Counted from the first letter of the stretch, positions 1 to 6,238 are shown. The stretch is DNA of 8,903 nucleotides from Acidobacteriota bacterium (GCA_027297005.1 JAPUIN010000005.1:1-8903); one strand, 5' to 3'. Notes: generated by a model from the letters alone, not told the origin. Translations and numbers: made by a program.

Positions 1-214
1 CGACCTGGATCAGGAACTTCCCCCGCACGTCCGTCTTGTAGAACCCCGCCTCGCCGGGGAAAGTGCCGTCGATCTCCACCGCCCAGTCGTAGTCCGGGCG
101 GCAGGCGTACTCGCCGGCGTGGGCTGCAGGGGAGGAGAGGAGCAGGGCCATCATGCACAGAACCGGCGCAAGTGCCAGCACGCGCCGGGGAATACTCGTC
201 TCGAGTGATTTCAT
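1..214 (-). CDS. Secreted protein of unknown function, N-terminal part only
   Basis: This is the 5' end of a gene running off the left edge; 71 codons are visible. The start ATG (214-212) overlaps the stop of the preceding membrane-protein gene as ATGA, and AGGA lies 6 bases upstream of it, so translation is probably coupled. The N-terminus is a clear Sec signal peptide: a basic stretch (R10, R11), a hydrophobic core (about residues 12-28) and a likely signal peptidase I site after Ala-His-Ala. The mature part begins GEYACRPDYDW and looks like a soluble beta-rich protein exported to the periplasm or beyond. The visible part is too short to name a family. It is the third gene of the leftward unit with the FAD oxidase and the MauE/DoxX protein. 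The reading frame, start and signal peptide are well supported; function is unknown. Confidence 0.8.
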   Translation of the reverse strand, partial: MKSLETSIPRRVLALAPVLCMMALLLSSPAAHAGEYACRPDYDWAVEIDGTFPGEAGFYKTDVRGKFLIQV

Positions 215-1152
215 GGTGGTCCTAATGATACCAGATCCTCCGGACGTGGAACAGCGGAGTCGAAAATGGTCTGCACCTGGCCCTGGTCGACCAGGAAGAA
301 ACGGGGCAGGCGCCGGTAGAGGCGCTTCAGGATCGGGCGATCGATGTTCCTGAGGTCGTATGAAGGGACAGCCGTCCAGGTGAAGGCGAGCCTCTCCTCC
401 TCGGTAGCCGGCGTCAGAGCAATGACATCCGGTCCGTCTGAGATCGCCTCGATCTCATCGAGCTGGGCCGAGGTCTCGGAGGCTTTCGCCCCGGTGACGT
501 CGATGAGGGCGACGAGATGACGCCCTTCCGTCAGGTCGGGAACGGCCTCGGCGAGACCGAGATCCTCCACCCGGCGCCCGACCTCGAGGTTGGTCACCAG
601 AGGGTCGAGCGGAAGGTACGGAGATGCGATCGCGAAGCCGAGCATCACCAGGCCACCTGCGGCGACGGCGGCCATCACGCCACGCCCGCGCGCTCCGGGC
701 CATGTTCGATGGCCCAGGAGGCTCAGCAGTCCGAAGCCGATAAACAGGAGATCCTCCATGATCACCTGCTGGGGCGTGCGCTGAAGGTAGGCGCCGAAGC
801 AGCCGCATGCCTCGGTCCGGCCCTGGGAGATGCCGTACGCCTCGATGCCGATAAAAGCGACCAGAAACGCGATGGCGGTCAAAACCGAAGCGCGGGAACG
901 GAAACCGACGACGAGGGCAATGCCCAGGGTGAACTCGATAGCGATCAGCAGGGGGGCGGAAAGGTTCGATACGGTCGGGCCGACGATGCCATAACCTGCC
1001 ATCTGACGGGCGAACTCGGCCGGGTCGAGCCCCTTCAATGCACCGGCAGCCACGAAGATCAACCCCAGGAGGACGCGGGCCACATGAGCGGCAACCCAGA
1101 GCGCGCGAGCCGCGCCGGATCTCGTCGCCGGGGAGGTCACAGCGTCGCTCAT
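211..1152 (-). CDS. MauE/DoxX-family membrane protein with C-terminal thioredoxin-like domain (313 aa)
   Basis: The N-terminal half (residues about 19-178) is a hydrophobic domain with roughly five membrane segments (about 19-36, 64-83, 88-105, 132-147, 159-178). It carries GLIFVAAGALKGLDP and the cysteine motif ACGCFG (C116, C118), typical of the MauE/DoxX superfamily. Members assist maturation of methylamine dehydrogenase (MauE) or act in thiosulfate or quinone-linked redox (DoxX). Residues about 205-300 look like a thioredoxin fold: a beta strand HLVALIDVT, then where CxxC is expected only GAKAS, and a later LPRFFLVD segment with a cis-proline-like Pro283. The usual redox cysteines are therefore missing. 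I chose the start at 1152 because GAGGAG lies 6 bases upstream; an in-frame ATG at 1212 lies inside the preceding oxidase gene and would add 20 residues. The oxidase stop is 10 bases before this start. The substrate is unknown; no mau genes are visible. Confidence 0.85.
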   Translation of the reverse strand: MSDAVTSPATRSGAARALWVAAHVARVLLGLIFVAAGALKGLDPAEFARQMAGYGIVGPTVSNLSAPLLIAIEFTLGIALVVGFRSRASVLTAIAFLVAFIGIEAYGISQGRTEACGCFGAYLQRTPQQVIMEDLLFIGFGLLSLLGHRTWPGARGRGVMAAVAAGGLVMLGFAIASPYLPLDPLVTNLEVGRRVEDLGLAEAVPDLTEGRHLVALIDVTGAKASETSAQLDEIEAISDGPDVIALTPATEEERLAFTWTAVPSYDLRNIDRPILKRLYRRLPRFFLVDQGQVQTIFDSAVPRPEDLVSLGPP

Positions 1153-1162
1153 GGTGATCTCC

Positions 1163-2554
1163 TCAGGGGCCATAGTCGATGAATCCCGGATTGAGGATCC
1201 CGTCGGGATCAAAGGTCTTCTTCAGGCGGCAGACGTCATCCCACCGATCCCCGAAGTGCTGCTTCCAGCGGGCCCGGTCGAACTCGATGTATCCCGACAG
1301 GTACCGCTTTCCGCCCGCCGCCATGCTCAGGTCGGAGGCCATATTGAGGCGCTGGCGGGCCTGCGGCCAGAGATCGGGCGGCACCCCGGGGAGGATCCCA
1401 AACCCCATCACGAGAGGGGACCGGGGGCTCATGAACAGCGGGATGCTCGACACGTCTCCCCGACACGGCCAGAGCAGGACATGACCCCCGCCGAGCGCCG
1501 TCGGCGGCAGATTGGCGAGCACCTGGTTGATCCAGATTCCGGCCGAGGCCCACGGCAGGATCGTCTCCATCCACGGATGCGTCAGCGCCCAGTAACCGCT
1601 CCGCTTCCAGATCGCAAACAATGGATCGAGCCGCCCGGCAAAGTGGATGATGTCCTGATCGTCGGTATACATGCGCCGATAGGGGGAGAGCCCCTGCAGC
1701 CGCGCGGCGTCATCGGGAGGGGAGGCCGGGTCGTACTCCACCGTCGCGTGCAGCGGGAAGAACCAGGCGGCGAACGCCTCCTTGGTCTGGCCGACCCACC
1801 GAAATCCCTGCGGACACGGGACGCACCAGGATTCAATGTAGTCAAAACGTTTCTGCTCGATGCTGATCTGCGCGTCCCGCATGAGAGCCGACAGGTCGTC
1901 GTACAGCAGAAAGTAGGTGCGCGTCCTCGGCAGACAACGACGCAGCTTCAACCGGGCCCGGGTGATCACGCCGAACTGACCGAGACCGGAACGGACGGCA
2001 TTGAAGACCTCTGTCTCTGTGGTGGGAGAGCAGACGACGATGTCCCCCGCCCCGGTGACCGCCTCGATCTCGAGGACGTTGTCCCCCTGCGCGCCGTGAT
2101 GGAATGATGCGACGCCGAGGCCGGCCACCGACAGCGTTCCGCCGATCGTGACGCCCAGGTTGTTGGTGAGCACAGGGGGAATGAGGTGCTGAGGCACGAC
2201 CGAGCGGACGAGGGTCTCCCATGTCACGCCGGCCTGTGTCTCGACCGCAGGCGCCGAGGGGTCGGTGGAGAGAATGCGATCCAGCGAGCCGAGATCGAGC
2301 AGGATGCCCCGTTCGACGGTCGCCTGACCGGCCTGGGTATGGGCCTCACCGCGTGTCGCCACCGGCACCGACTGCTTGCGGGCGTACCGGATGACGGCGG
2401 CCACATCGTCCGTCGACGCGGGACGAACCACAACATCCGGCACGCGGTGGACGATCCGTCCGAAATCGCTGCTCCGGGCCTCCCGATCCTTCCGATCGTC
2501 GAGGACGTCTCCCTTCACGAGAATCTTCAGGTCACTCGCAAGCCGGCTCGGCAT
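1163..2554 (-). CDS. FAD-linked oxidase, cytokinin dehydrogenase-like (463 aa)
   Basis: A flavoenzyme of the vanillyl-alcohol-oxidase/PCMH superfamily. The FAD domain runs from about residue 35 to 205: VHRVPDVVVRPASTDDVAAV, then RGEAHTQAGQA, where His72 matches the His that binds FAD covalently in cytokinin dehydrogenases, then TIGGTLSVAGLG and HHGAQGDNVLEIEAVTG, and SGLGQFGVITRARLKL. This order and wording closely follow plant and bacterial cytokinin dehydrogenase. The end, KKTFDPDGILNPG, also matches that family. Where plant enzymes have the catalytic Asp (WTDYL), this protein has LTNNL, so Asn131 replaces Asp; substrate and activity are uncertain. There is no signal peptide, so it is probably cytoplasmic. 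I chose ATG 2554 because a good promoter (-10 at 2588-2583) overlaps the upstream ATG at 2584; other in-frame starts are 2584 and 2611. The SD for 2554 is weak (AGAGAG). Confidence 0.88.
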   Translation of the reverse strand: MPSRLASDLKILVKGDVLDDRKDREARSSDFGRIVHRVPDVVVRPASTDDVAAVIRYARKQSVPVATRGEAHTQAGQATVERGILLDLGSLDRILSTDPSAPAVETQAGVTWETLVRSVVPQHLIPPVLTNNLGVTIGGTLSVAGLGVASFHHGAQGDNVLEIEAVTGAGDIVVCSPTTETEVFNAVRSGLGQFGVITRARLKLRRCLPRTRTYFLLYDDLSALMRDAQISIEQKRFDYIESWCVPCPQGFRWVGQTKEAFAAWFFPLHATVEYDPASPPDDAARLQGLSPYRRMYTDDQDIIHFAGRLDPLFAIWKRSGYWALTHPWMETILPWASAGIWINQVLANLPPTALGGGHVLLWPCRGDVSSIPLFMSPRSPLVMGFGILPGVPPDLWPQARQRLNMASDLSMAAGGKRYLSGYIEFDRARWKQHFGDRWDDVCRLKKTFDPDGILNPGFIDYGP

Positions 2555-2582
2555 CTTCTCTCTTTCCCGGTGGAAACGCGAC

Positions 2583-2611
2583 ATGATAAGGGATCCCCCG
2601 GGCCCGTTCAA
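2583..2611 (-). promoter_or_regulatory. Probable sigma-70-type promoter of the leftward unit
   Basis: Read on the minus strand, TTGAAC (2611-2606) is followed after exactly 17 bases by TATCAT (2588-2583). These match 4 of 6 and 5 of 6 consensus positions. Transcription would begin near 2576, leaving a leader of about 22 bases before the ATG at 2554. This excludes the two upstream in-frame start codons from the transcript and is the main reason for the start chosen for the oxidase. It is inferred from sequence only. Confidence 0.5.
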
Positions 2612-2643
2612 GCGCGCGGCCCGCGGCGGTTTCGACCGGCAGG

Positions 2644-2652
2644 TGATAAACT
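2644..2652 (+). promoter_or_regulatory. Possible extended -10 element (TGATAAACT) for the rightward unit
   Basis: TGATAAACT has the extended -10 form TGnTAnnnT and lies about 30 bases before the TTG start at 2681. No convincing -35 box is seen upstream, as is usual for extended -10 promoters. The same TGnTAAACT form occurs at 6239-6247 before the aminotransferase gene. Together with the minus-strand promoter at 2583-2611 this makes 2555-2680 a divergent promoter region. Confidence 0.35.
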
Positions 2653-2680
2653 TTAAAGTCCTGTATCAGGAGGATGAGTC

Positions 2681-3559
2681 TTGAGAGCATCCGGGAACGG
2701 TGTCTTCCGCGCCCTCGTGGTTGCGGCCGCGATGATTCCGTTGAACGCGTTCGCCTCGGGTGGGGACGCTCCGGCGCCCGTCCCCCCTACGGAGGAGGAA
2801 CTGGCCGCCATCGAGGAGGTGGCGTGGAGGATTGCCCACCACCAGGAGGCGCGGGAGAAGGCGCTCGATCGCCTCGCCCGGATGAAGAAGTACTCCTCCC
2901 TCCACGAGGGAGAGACCGTCATTGAAGGGGATCGGAGTTGGCGCGTGCTCTTCCTCAAGGATCCGCCGCCGAAGGACAGGCGTAAGCGTCCGCTGATCAT
3001 GCTGCAGGTCCAGTACGATCCGGCCTCCGGTGAAGCCGGCTACCCGAACATGATGGTCCCGCCGCGCGAGGCCGAGGCGAGGATCGTGTCGCACTATCGC
3101 GCCGGCCAGATCGCACGGGCAGGAGTCCTCGGGAAAGCACAGCATCCCGAGCCTCTCGAAGAGGTGGTGTTCAGGTTGAAGAAGGGGCCATTCAGGGTCT
3201 ACCTGACCTCGACGGCGGCGCCCGAGGGATATGTTCGCATCGGTGGTGATCACATCGTTCGGGTGGCGTCATCGGGACGGCGCGTCGAGTCGATCGAGCC
3301 GCTGCACGCGGGGCCGCCGATCAATGTGTCGCTCGCGGTCCGCGACGACGGCGATCCGACCCTGCACACCCATGCGGTGCTGGATCGTCCCACGGCCACC
3401 GACGTGGCGATCGTGATGAGGTATCCTTCGATCGCCCCCCATCTCATCCTGACGCCGCATTTCATATATCGCATCAATGCGGAGGGCCGGATCGCCTTCC
3501 TCGGGGAGAATTCAATGCCGCCGGAAGGAGGGGGCGATGCGGACATGGAGAAGCCGTGA
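2681..3559 (+). CDS. Secreted protein of unknown family (292 aa)
   Basis: I do not recognise this protein. It starts with TTG, supported by AGGAGGA at 2668-2674 six bases upstream; the ATG at 2674 is in another frame. Residues 1-25 form a Sec signal peptide (basic R2 and R10, hydrophobic core 12-21, probable cleavage after Ala-Phe-Ala). The mature protein opens with a Pro-rich stretch and a charged, probably helical segment (about 36-70, rich in E, A, R and K), then an alternating beta-type region. A His-containing stretch, GDPTLHTHAVL, lies around residues 225-235, followed by MRYPSIAPHLILTPHF. No cysteine is present in the mature part. The last bases overlap the next gene as GTGA, so it is probably co-translated with the DCC protein. 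A periplasmic or outer-envelope location is inferred; function is unknown. Confidence 0.85.
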   Translation: MRASGNGVFRALVVAAAMIPLNAFASGGDAPAPVPPTEEELAAIEEVAWRIAHHQEAREKALDRLARMKKYSSLHEGETVIEGDRSWRVLFLKDPPPKDRRKRPLIMLQVQYDPASGEAGYPNMMVPPREAEARIVSHYRAGQIARAGVLGKAQHPEPLEEVVFRLKKGPFRVYLTSTAAPEGYVRIGGDHIVRVASSGRRVESIEPLHAGPPINVSLAVRDDGDPTLHTHAVLDRPTATDVAIVMRYPSIAPHLILTPHFIYRINAEGRIAFLGENSMPPEGGGDADMEKP

Positions 3560-4845
3560 CCGGTACCGTGAGCCAGGGCCGATATGTCGTGCTGTATGAC
3601 GGCCATTGCGCCTTCTGCAGCGGCTGGCGCGATCGCATGGCGAGGCGTGATCGCCACGGCCTCATCGAGTGGCTGTCGGTTCACGATTCGTCGGTCGCGG
3701 CCCGCTATCCGAATCTCGATCACGAGGACGCCCTCAGGCAGATGTATGTGTTCGCGCCGGACGGATCCATGACCAAGGGGGCCGATGGCTGGGTGGTGCT
3801 GTTCTCGGTACTCGAGCGGATGAGATGGCTCGCGATCCTCGCGCGCATTCCAGGCGTCAAGCCCCTCATGCGACGGATCTATCGTTTCATCGCCGATCGG
3901 CGCTACCGGCTCTCCTGTTCGACGGCCGCCGGCCGCCGGCCGCCCGGCGGAAGCGGGGATTCCGGGAATCGCATCCCTCGCGTGATGCTCATCTTTCTGC
4001 TGACCGCAGCGATGCCTCCGGCCTTCTCGGGGTGCGGAGGGGGGAAGAACGACCCGGTGGCCGAGCGGTTGGCGATGATCGCCGATCCGATCGCCTCCGA
4101 GGTCCTCGCGGCGGCGTTCGAGAATGGTGGCGGCTACGAGACGTGGGCGCGCCATCGAACCGTCGAGTATCGCTACACACTGAAACTCTACGCCGGGAGG
4201 AAGGAGCCGGTCGCCGTGAGCAAGCAAATCCACCGTTTCGCCCTGCGCGAGGAGAAAGCCTACATCGAGGAACTGGATGTTCCGGAGCCGCGCATCATGC
4301 GTCTCGACGGGGAGAGCCTCGAGGTCGTCCGCGGAGGCCTGCCGGTGACCGACCCCAGGGAGCTGGAATTTCCCCGGGCGATGTCGCGCCTCGTCCGATG
4401 GTCGTTCATGAACCCCTGGAACCTGCTGGCGCCAGGGGCCGTTCTGGAGGCGCGCGCCATGAGAACGCCCGCGGCCGAGGGCTCGATTCCATCCGATCCC
4501 TGCGACGTCGTCCGCTTCCGCAGAACCGAGGACGGCACGGACGGGGGAACCGGGTCGGACGACTGGCACGACTTTTACATCAGCAGGCTCAGCCGACTCG
4601 TCGACCGCGTCCACTCCTACCGTGCCGACGATCACAGCTACCGCATCGTGATCTGGTCCGACTACTGGACGATCGACGGCGTGCGGGTGCCGACGGAACG
4701 CCGGACATATTCCTCGGACGCATTCGGGTCGCTCGAACATCTGGAGGCGGTCGCGCGCTACAGCGACGTCCGGTTCGACGTGCCGTGGGAGGCGAGCGCA
4801 CCCGATGCCAATCTCCCCCTTGCCGCGGTGACCGGAGCGGAGTAA
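3556..4845 (+). CDS. DCC-family (DUF393) thiol-disulfide oxidoreductase joined in frame to a lipoprotein-like domain (429 aa)
   Basis: The GTG start overlaps the previous stop as GTGA. Residues about 10-121 are a DCC/DUF393 domain: YDGHCAFCSGW carries the CxxC pair Cys18 and Cys21, followed by the family-typical DALRQMYVF, a GADGWVVLFSVLERM helix and a basic RRIYRFIADRRYRLSC end. DCC proteins are thioredoxin-like and usually about 110-150 residues long, so the family ends here. A Pro/Gly/Arg linker (122-142) encoded by a 7-bp tandem repeat leads into a hydrophobic stretch with a lipobox-like FSGC (Cys160). The remaining 270 residues look like an exported beta-rich protein with WHDFYISRL and a GVRVPTERRTY motif, suggestive of LolA-like or DUF6503-like folds. 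A cytosolic redox domain before a lipoprotein signal is unusual. This may be two genes merged by a frame change (see 3924-3944 and 3985-4845). Confidence 0.75.
   Translation: MTGTVSQGRYVVLYDGHCAFCSGWRDRMARRDRHGLIEWLSVHDSSVAARYPNLDHEDALRQMYVFAPDGSMTKGADGWVVLFSVLERMRWLAILARIPGVKPLMRRIYRFIADRRYRLSCSTAAGRRPPGGSGDSGNRIPRVMLIFLLTAAMPPAFSGCGGGKNDPVAERLAMIADPIASEVLAAAFENGGGYETWARHRTVEYRYTLKLYAGRKEPVAVSKQIHRFALREEKAYIEELDVPEPRIMRLDGESLEVVRGGLPVTDPRELEFPRAMSRLVRWSFMNPWNLLAPGAVLEARAMRTPAAEGSIPSDPCDVVRFRRTEDGTDGGTGSDDWHDFYISRLSRLVDRVHSYRADDHSYRIVIWSDYWTIDGVRVPTERRTYSSDAFGSLEHLEAVARYSDVRFDVPWEASAPDANLPLAAVTGAE
3924..3944 (+). repeat. Three perfect tandem copies of the 7-bp unit GGCCGCC
   Basis: Copies lie at 3924-3930, 3931-3937 and 3938-3944. 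The unit length is not a multiple of three, so gain or loss of one copy changes the reading frame. The repeat sits just after the last conserved part of the DCC domain. With one copy fewer, the DCC frame would end at TGA 3983-3985, which overlaps the ATG at 3985. Confidence 0.9.
3985..4845 (+). other. Alternative reading: separate lipoprotein gene starting at ATG 3985 (286 aa)
   Basis: Same frame as the downstream half of the 429-residue protein. From ATG 3985 the product would begin with a short hydrophobic stretch (LIFLLTAAMPPAF) and a lipobox-like FSGC, so the mature protein would start at Cys17 and be lipid-anchored. In its favour: the DCC domain ends before this point, and the preceding TGA in the +1 frame overlaps as TGATG, like the ATGA and GTGA junctions elsewhere in the window. 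Against it: there is no good SD, the signal would have no positive charge before the hydrophobic core, and Phe at lipobox position -3 is uncommon. The C-terminal domain is a beta-rich exported domain of unclear family, possibly LolA-like or DUF6503-like. Confidence 0.4.
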
Positions 4846-4865
4846 TGTTTCCGGTACACGAGAAA

Positions 4866-5000
4866 GGGGGTGGTCCAGCAAATGATAGATGACAGTAGAT
4901 GTCCTACCATGCAGACCCGTGAGGTGCCTGTAACTTAGGCGGCCACCATTGGTCATCAGGCCGTCGCTGGTTTCCGCCTGAGGAATACCGGCAGGCCACC
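4866..5000 (+). ncRNA. Candidate structured RNA, 5' domain
   Basis: This stretch has no plausible gene and is less GC-rich in its first half than its surroundings. Read as RNA, GGTGGTC (4869-4875) can pair with GGCCACC (4994-5000) with one G-U pair, enclosing several hairpins. These are GACA/TGTC (4891-4894 with 4900-4903), GCCT/AGGC (4926-4929 with 4936-4939), CGGCC/GGCCG (4940-4944 with 4959-4963; its loop holds TTGGTCATC), and a strong hairpin GCTGGT+TTCC / GGAA+T+ACCGGC with a six-base loop near 4966-4992. I recognise no known riboswitch, ribozyme or sRNA family. Strand is inferred from the flanking plus-strand genes and the T tract at 5067-5070. Confidence 0.4.
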
Positions 5001-5070
5001 GAACCCGGAAGTCCCGGGGTTGGTCATCCCGGGGCGGCGCTTGGCGCCGCAGACGCTTCCGGGTTCTTTT
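5001..5070 (+). terminator. Three-way-junction hairpin with T tract: terminator or 3' domain of a structured RNA
   Basis: GAACCCGGAAG (5001-5011) and CTTCCGGGTTC (5056-5066) form a perfect 11-bp stem followed by TTTT (5067-5070). Inside are two more perfect hairpins: CCCGGG/CCCGGG (5013-5018 with 5028-5033, loop GTTGGTCAT) and GCGGCGC/GCGCCGC (5034-5040 with 5044-5050, loop TTG). A simple terminator would have one stem, so this is more elaborate than needed. The T tract fits termination of the rightward transcript, or a structured leader of the hydrolase gene that starts 20 bases later. Confidence 0.55.
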
Positions 5071-5089
5071 CAATTCACCACCTCTGTCT

Positions 5090-6193
5090 ATGACGAGCCC
5101 CGCCATCTCGATCCTGTTCCTCGGAACGCTCGCGTGCGTTGCCCTCGGCATCATCCTGCGCCGGCTGCATCGCCTGGGAACGCCGGCCGATGAAACGCAC
5201 AAGGCGCGGACGGATGACGGCTGGGATATCGCTCTTTACCGCTACCGGCCAGCCCTGGGCGATCCGCTGCGTCCTCTCGAGCCGGTGGTGATCTGCCATG
5301 GCCTCCTGAGCAACCGTTTCAATGTCGATCTGGACGAGCGACACTCGGTGGCGCGGCACCTGCGCGCCGTTGGCTTCGACGTCTGGGTGATGGAGCTTCG
5401 CGGGCACGGCCGCAGCGTCCGGGCCGCGACCGGAGGACTGTGGCCGTTCGACTGGACGATCGACGACTACGTACAACGCGATCTGCCCGCGGTGATCGAA
5501 TACGTCTGCCGCGAGACCGGCGCGAACTCGGTCCACTGGGTGGGGCACAGTCTGGGGGGGATGATCCTGTATGCCGCCTGCGCGCTGGGATTGACTGGCC
5601 GGATCCGCTCCGCCGTCATGAGCGACGTGCCGGCCGACATGAGTCTGATTCGCAGCCGGAAGCTGGTCGGCGTCCTCTATGGGAAGATCGTGCCGATTAT
5701 TCCTCCTTTCCTGTTCATCCCGTTCGTGCTCGTGCTCGGGTGGATCTCCCCGCGGCTCCTGCTGCCGAAGTACGGGATCCGCTCGCGCAGAACGATGCTG
5801 CGCATCGTGGCCAACGGCATCGTCGATGTGGGATGCAGCCGCGTGGCCCTCCACCTGGCGCGGGTCATCCGGCGGGGGCGTTTCGTCTCGTGGGATGGGA
5901 CGGTCGACTACGAGGCGGGACTGGATCGCATCCATTTCCCGGTCATCCAGCTGGCGGCGGCGCTCCGCGTGTCCCCCGAGCGGACCGCCCGTGTCCTGAT
6001 CGACCGCGCCCCCGTCGAGGACAAGACGTACGTGCGGCTGGGTCGCTCGGAGGGGTTCAGCGAGGACTACAACCACTTCACCGTTCTATTGGGTGAGCGG
6101 GCGCCCGAGGAGGTCTTCCCGCTCATCAGCGATTTCCTGAAGCGGCGCTCGACCCGCGCGCAACGGGATGCCCTCGGCCAAAGGCAACCGTGA
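5090..6193 (+). CDS. Membrane-anchored alpha/beta hydrolase (367 aa)
   Basis: Residues about 5-24 form a single hydrophobic N-terminal segment followed by RRLHR, which probably anchors the protein in the inner membrane. The alpha/beta-hydrolase core follows: an oxyanion HG motif (H70-G71, in ICHGLLSNRFNVD), the FDVWVMELRGHGRS strand-turn, and the nucleophile elbow GHSLGG with Ser154. His329, in EDYNHFTVLLG, is the likely catalytic His. The layout resembles lipases and esterases related to PhaC-type hydrolases. The usual acidic residue after strand 6 (GxxD) is not obvious: that segment reads LAAALRVSPE (about 288-297). The insertion at about 186-260 is a probable lid, rich in hydrophobic residues (PIIPPFLFIPFVLVLGW), suggesting a lipid-like or polymeric substrate. 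The start is the first in-frame start codon and has no Shine-Dalgarno sequence. Function beyond hydrolase is not known. Confidence 0.85.
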   Translation: MTSPAISILFLGTLACVALGIILRRLHRLGTPADETHKARTDDGWDIALYRYRPALGDPLRPLEPVVICHGLLSNRFNVDLDERHSVARHLRAVGFDVWVMELRGHGRSVRAATGGLWPFDWTIDDYVQRDLPAVIEYVCRETGANSVHWVGHSLGGMILYAACALGLTGRIRSAVMSDVPADMSLIRSRKLVGVLYGKIVPIIPPFLFIPFVLVLGWISPRLLLPKYGIRSRRTMLRIVANGIVDVGCSRVALHLARVIRRGRFVSWDGTVDYEAGLDRIHFPVIQLAAALRVSPERTARVLIDRAPVEDKTYVRLGRSEGFSEDYNHFTVLLGERAPEEVFPLISDFLKRRSTRAQRDALGQRQP

Positions 6194-6238
6194 CCGGGTG
6201 GGCCTGCGGGCTCTCTCTTCCGGCGACCCCCACGACTC

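Noticed and set aside
1151..2107. A 318-codon plus-strand frame over the oxidase gene
   Set aside because: Antisense shadow of a well-recognised FAD oxidase; composition is typical of a shadow.
3669..4892. A 407-codon plus-strand frame shifted relative to the DCC/lipoprotein gene
   Set aside because: Its translation is Arg/Gly-rich with no domain, and the DCC motif and lipobox are in the other frame.
4931..4963. Integron attC-like site suggested by TTAGGC
   Set aside because: No matching RYYYAAC/GTTRRRY pair at proper spacing and no integrase gene nearby.
4866..5070. The intergenic element as a tRNA, 6S RNA, SRP RNA or known riboswitch
   Set aside because: No CCA-ended cloverleaf with a TPsiC arm, no SRP loop and no riboswitch core that I recognise could be found.
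3250..5202. A 650-codon open frame on the minus strand
   Set aside because: It lies opposite three plus-strand coding regions and the structured element, has Arg/Pro/His-rich low-complexity composition and no recognisable domain. Long antisense frames are common in GC-rich DNA.
5075..6076. A 333-codon minus-strand frame over the hydrolase
   Set aside because: Antisense to a clear alpha/beta hydrolase with Ser and His motifs; the translation is rich in His, Asp and Arg without a domain.
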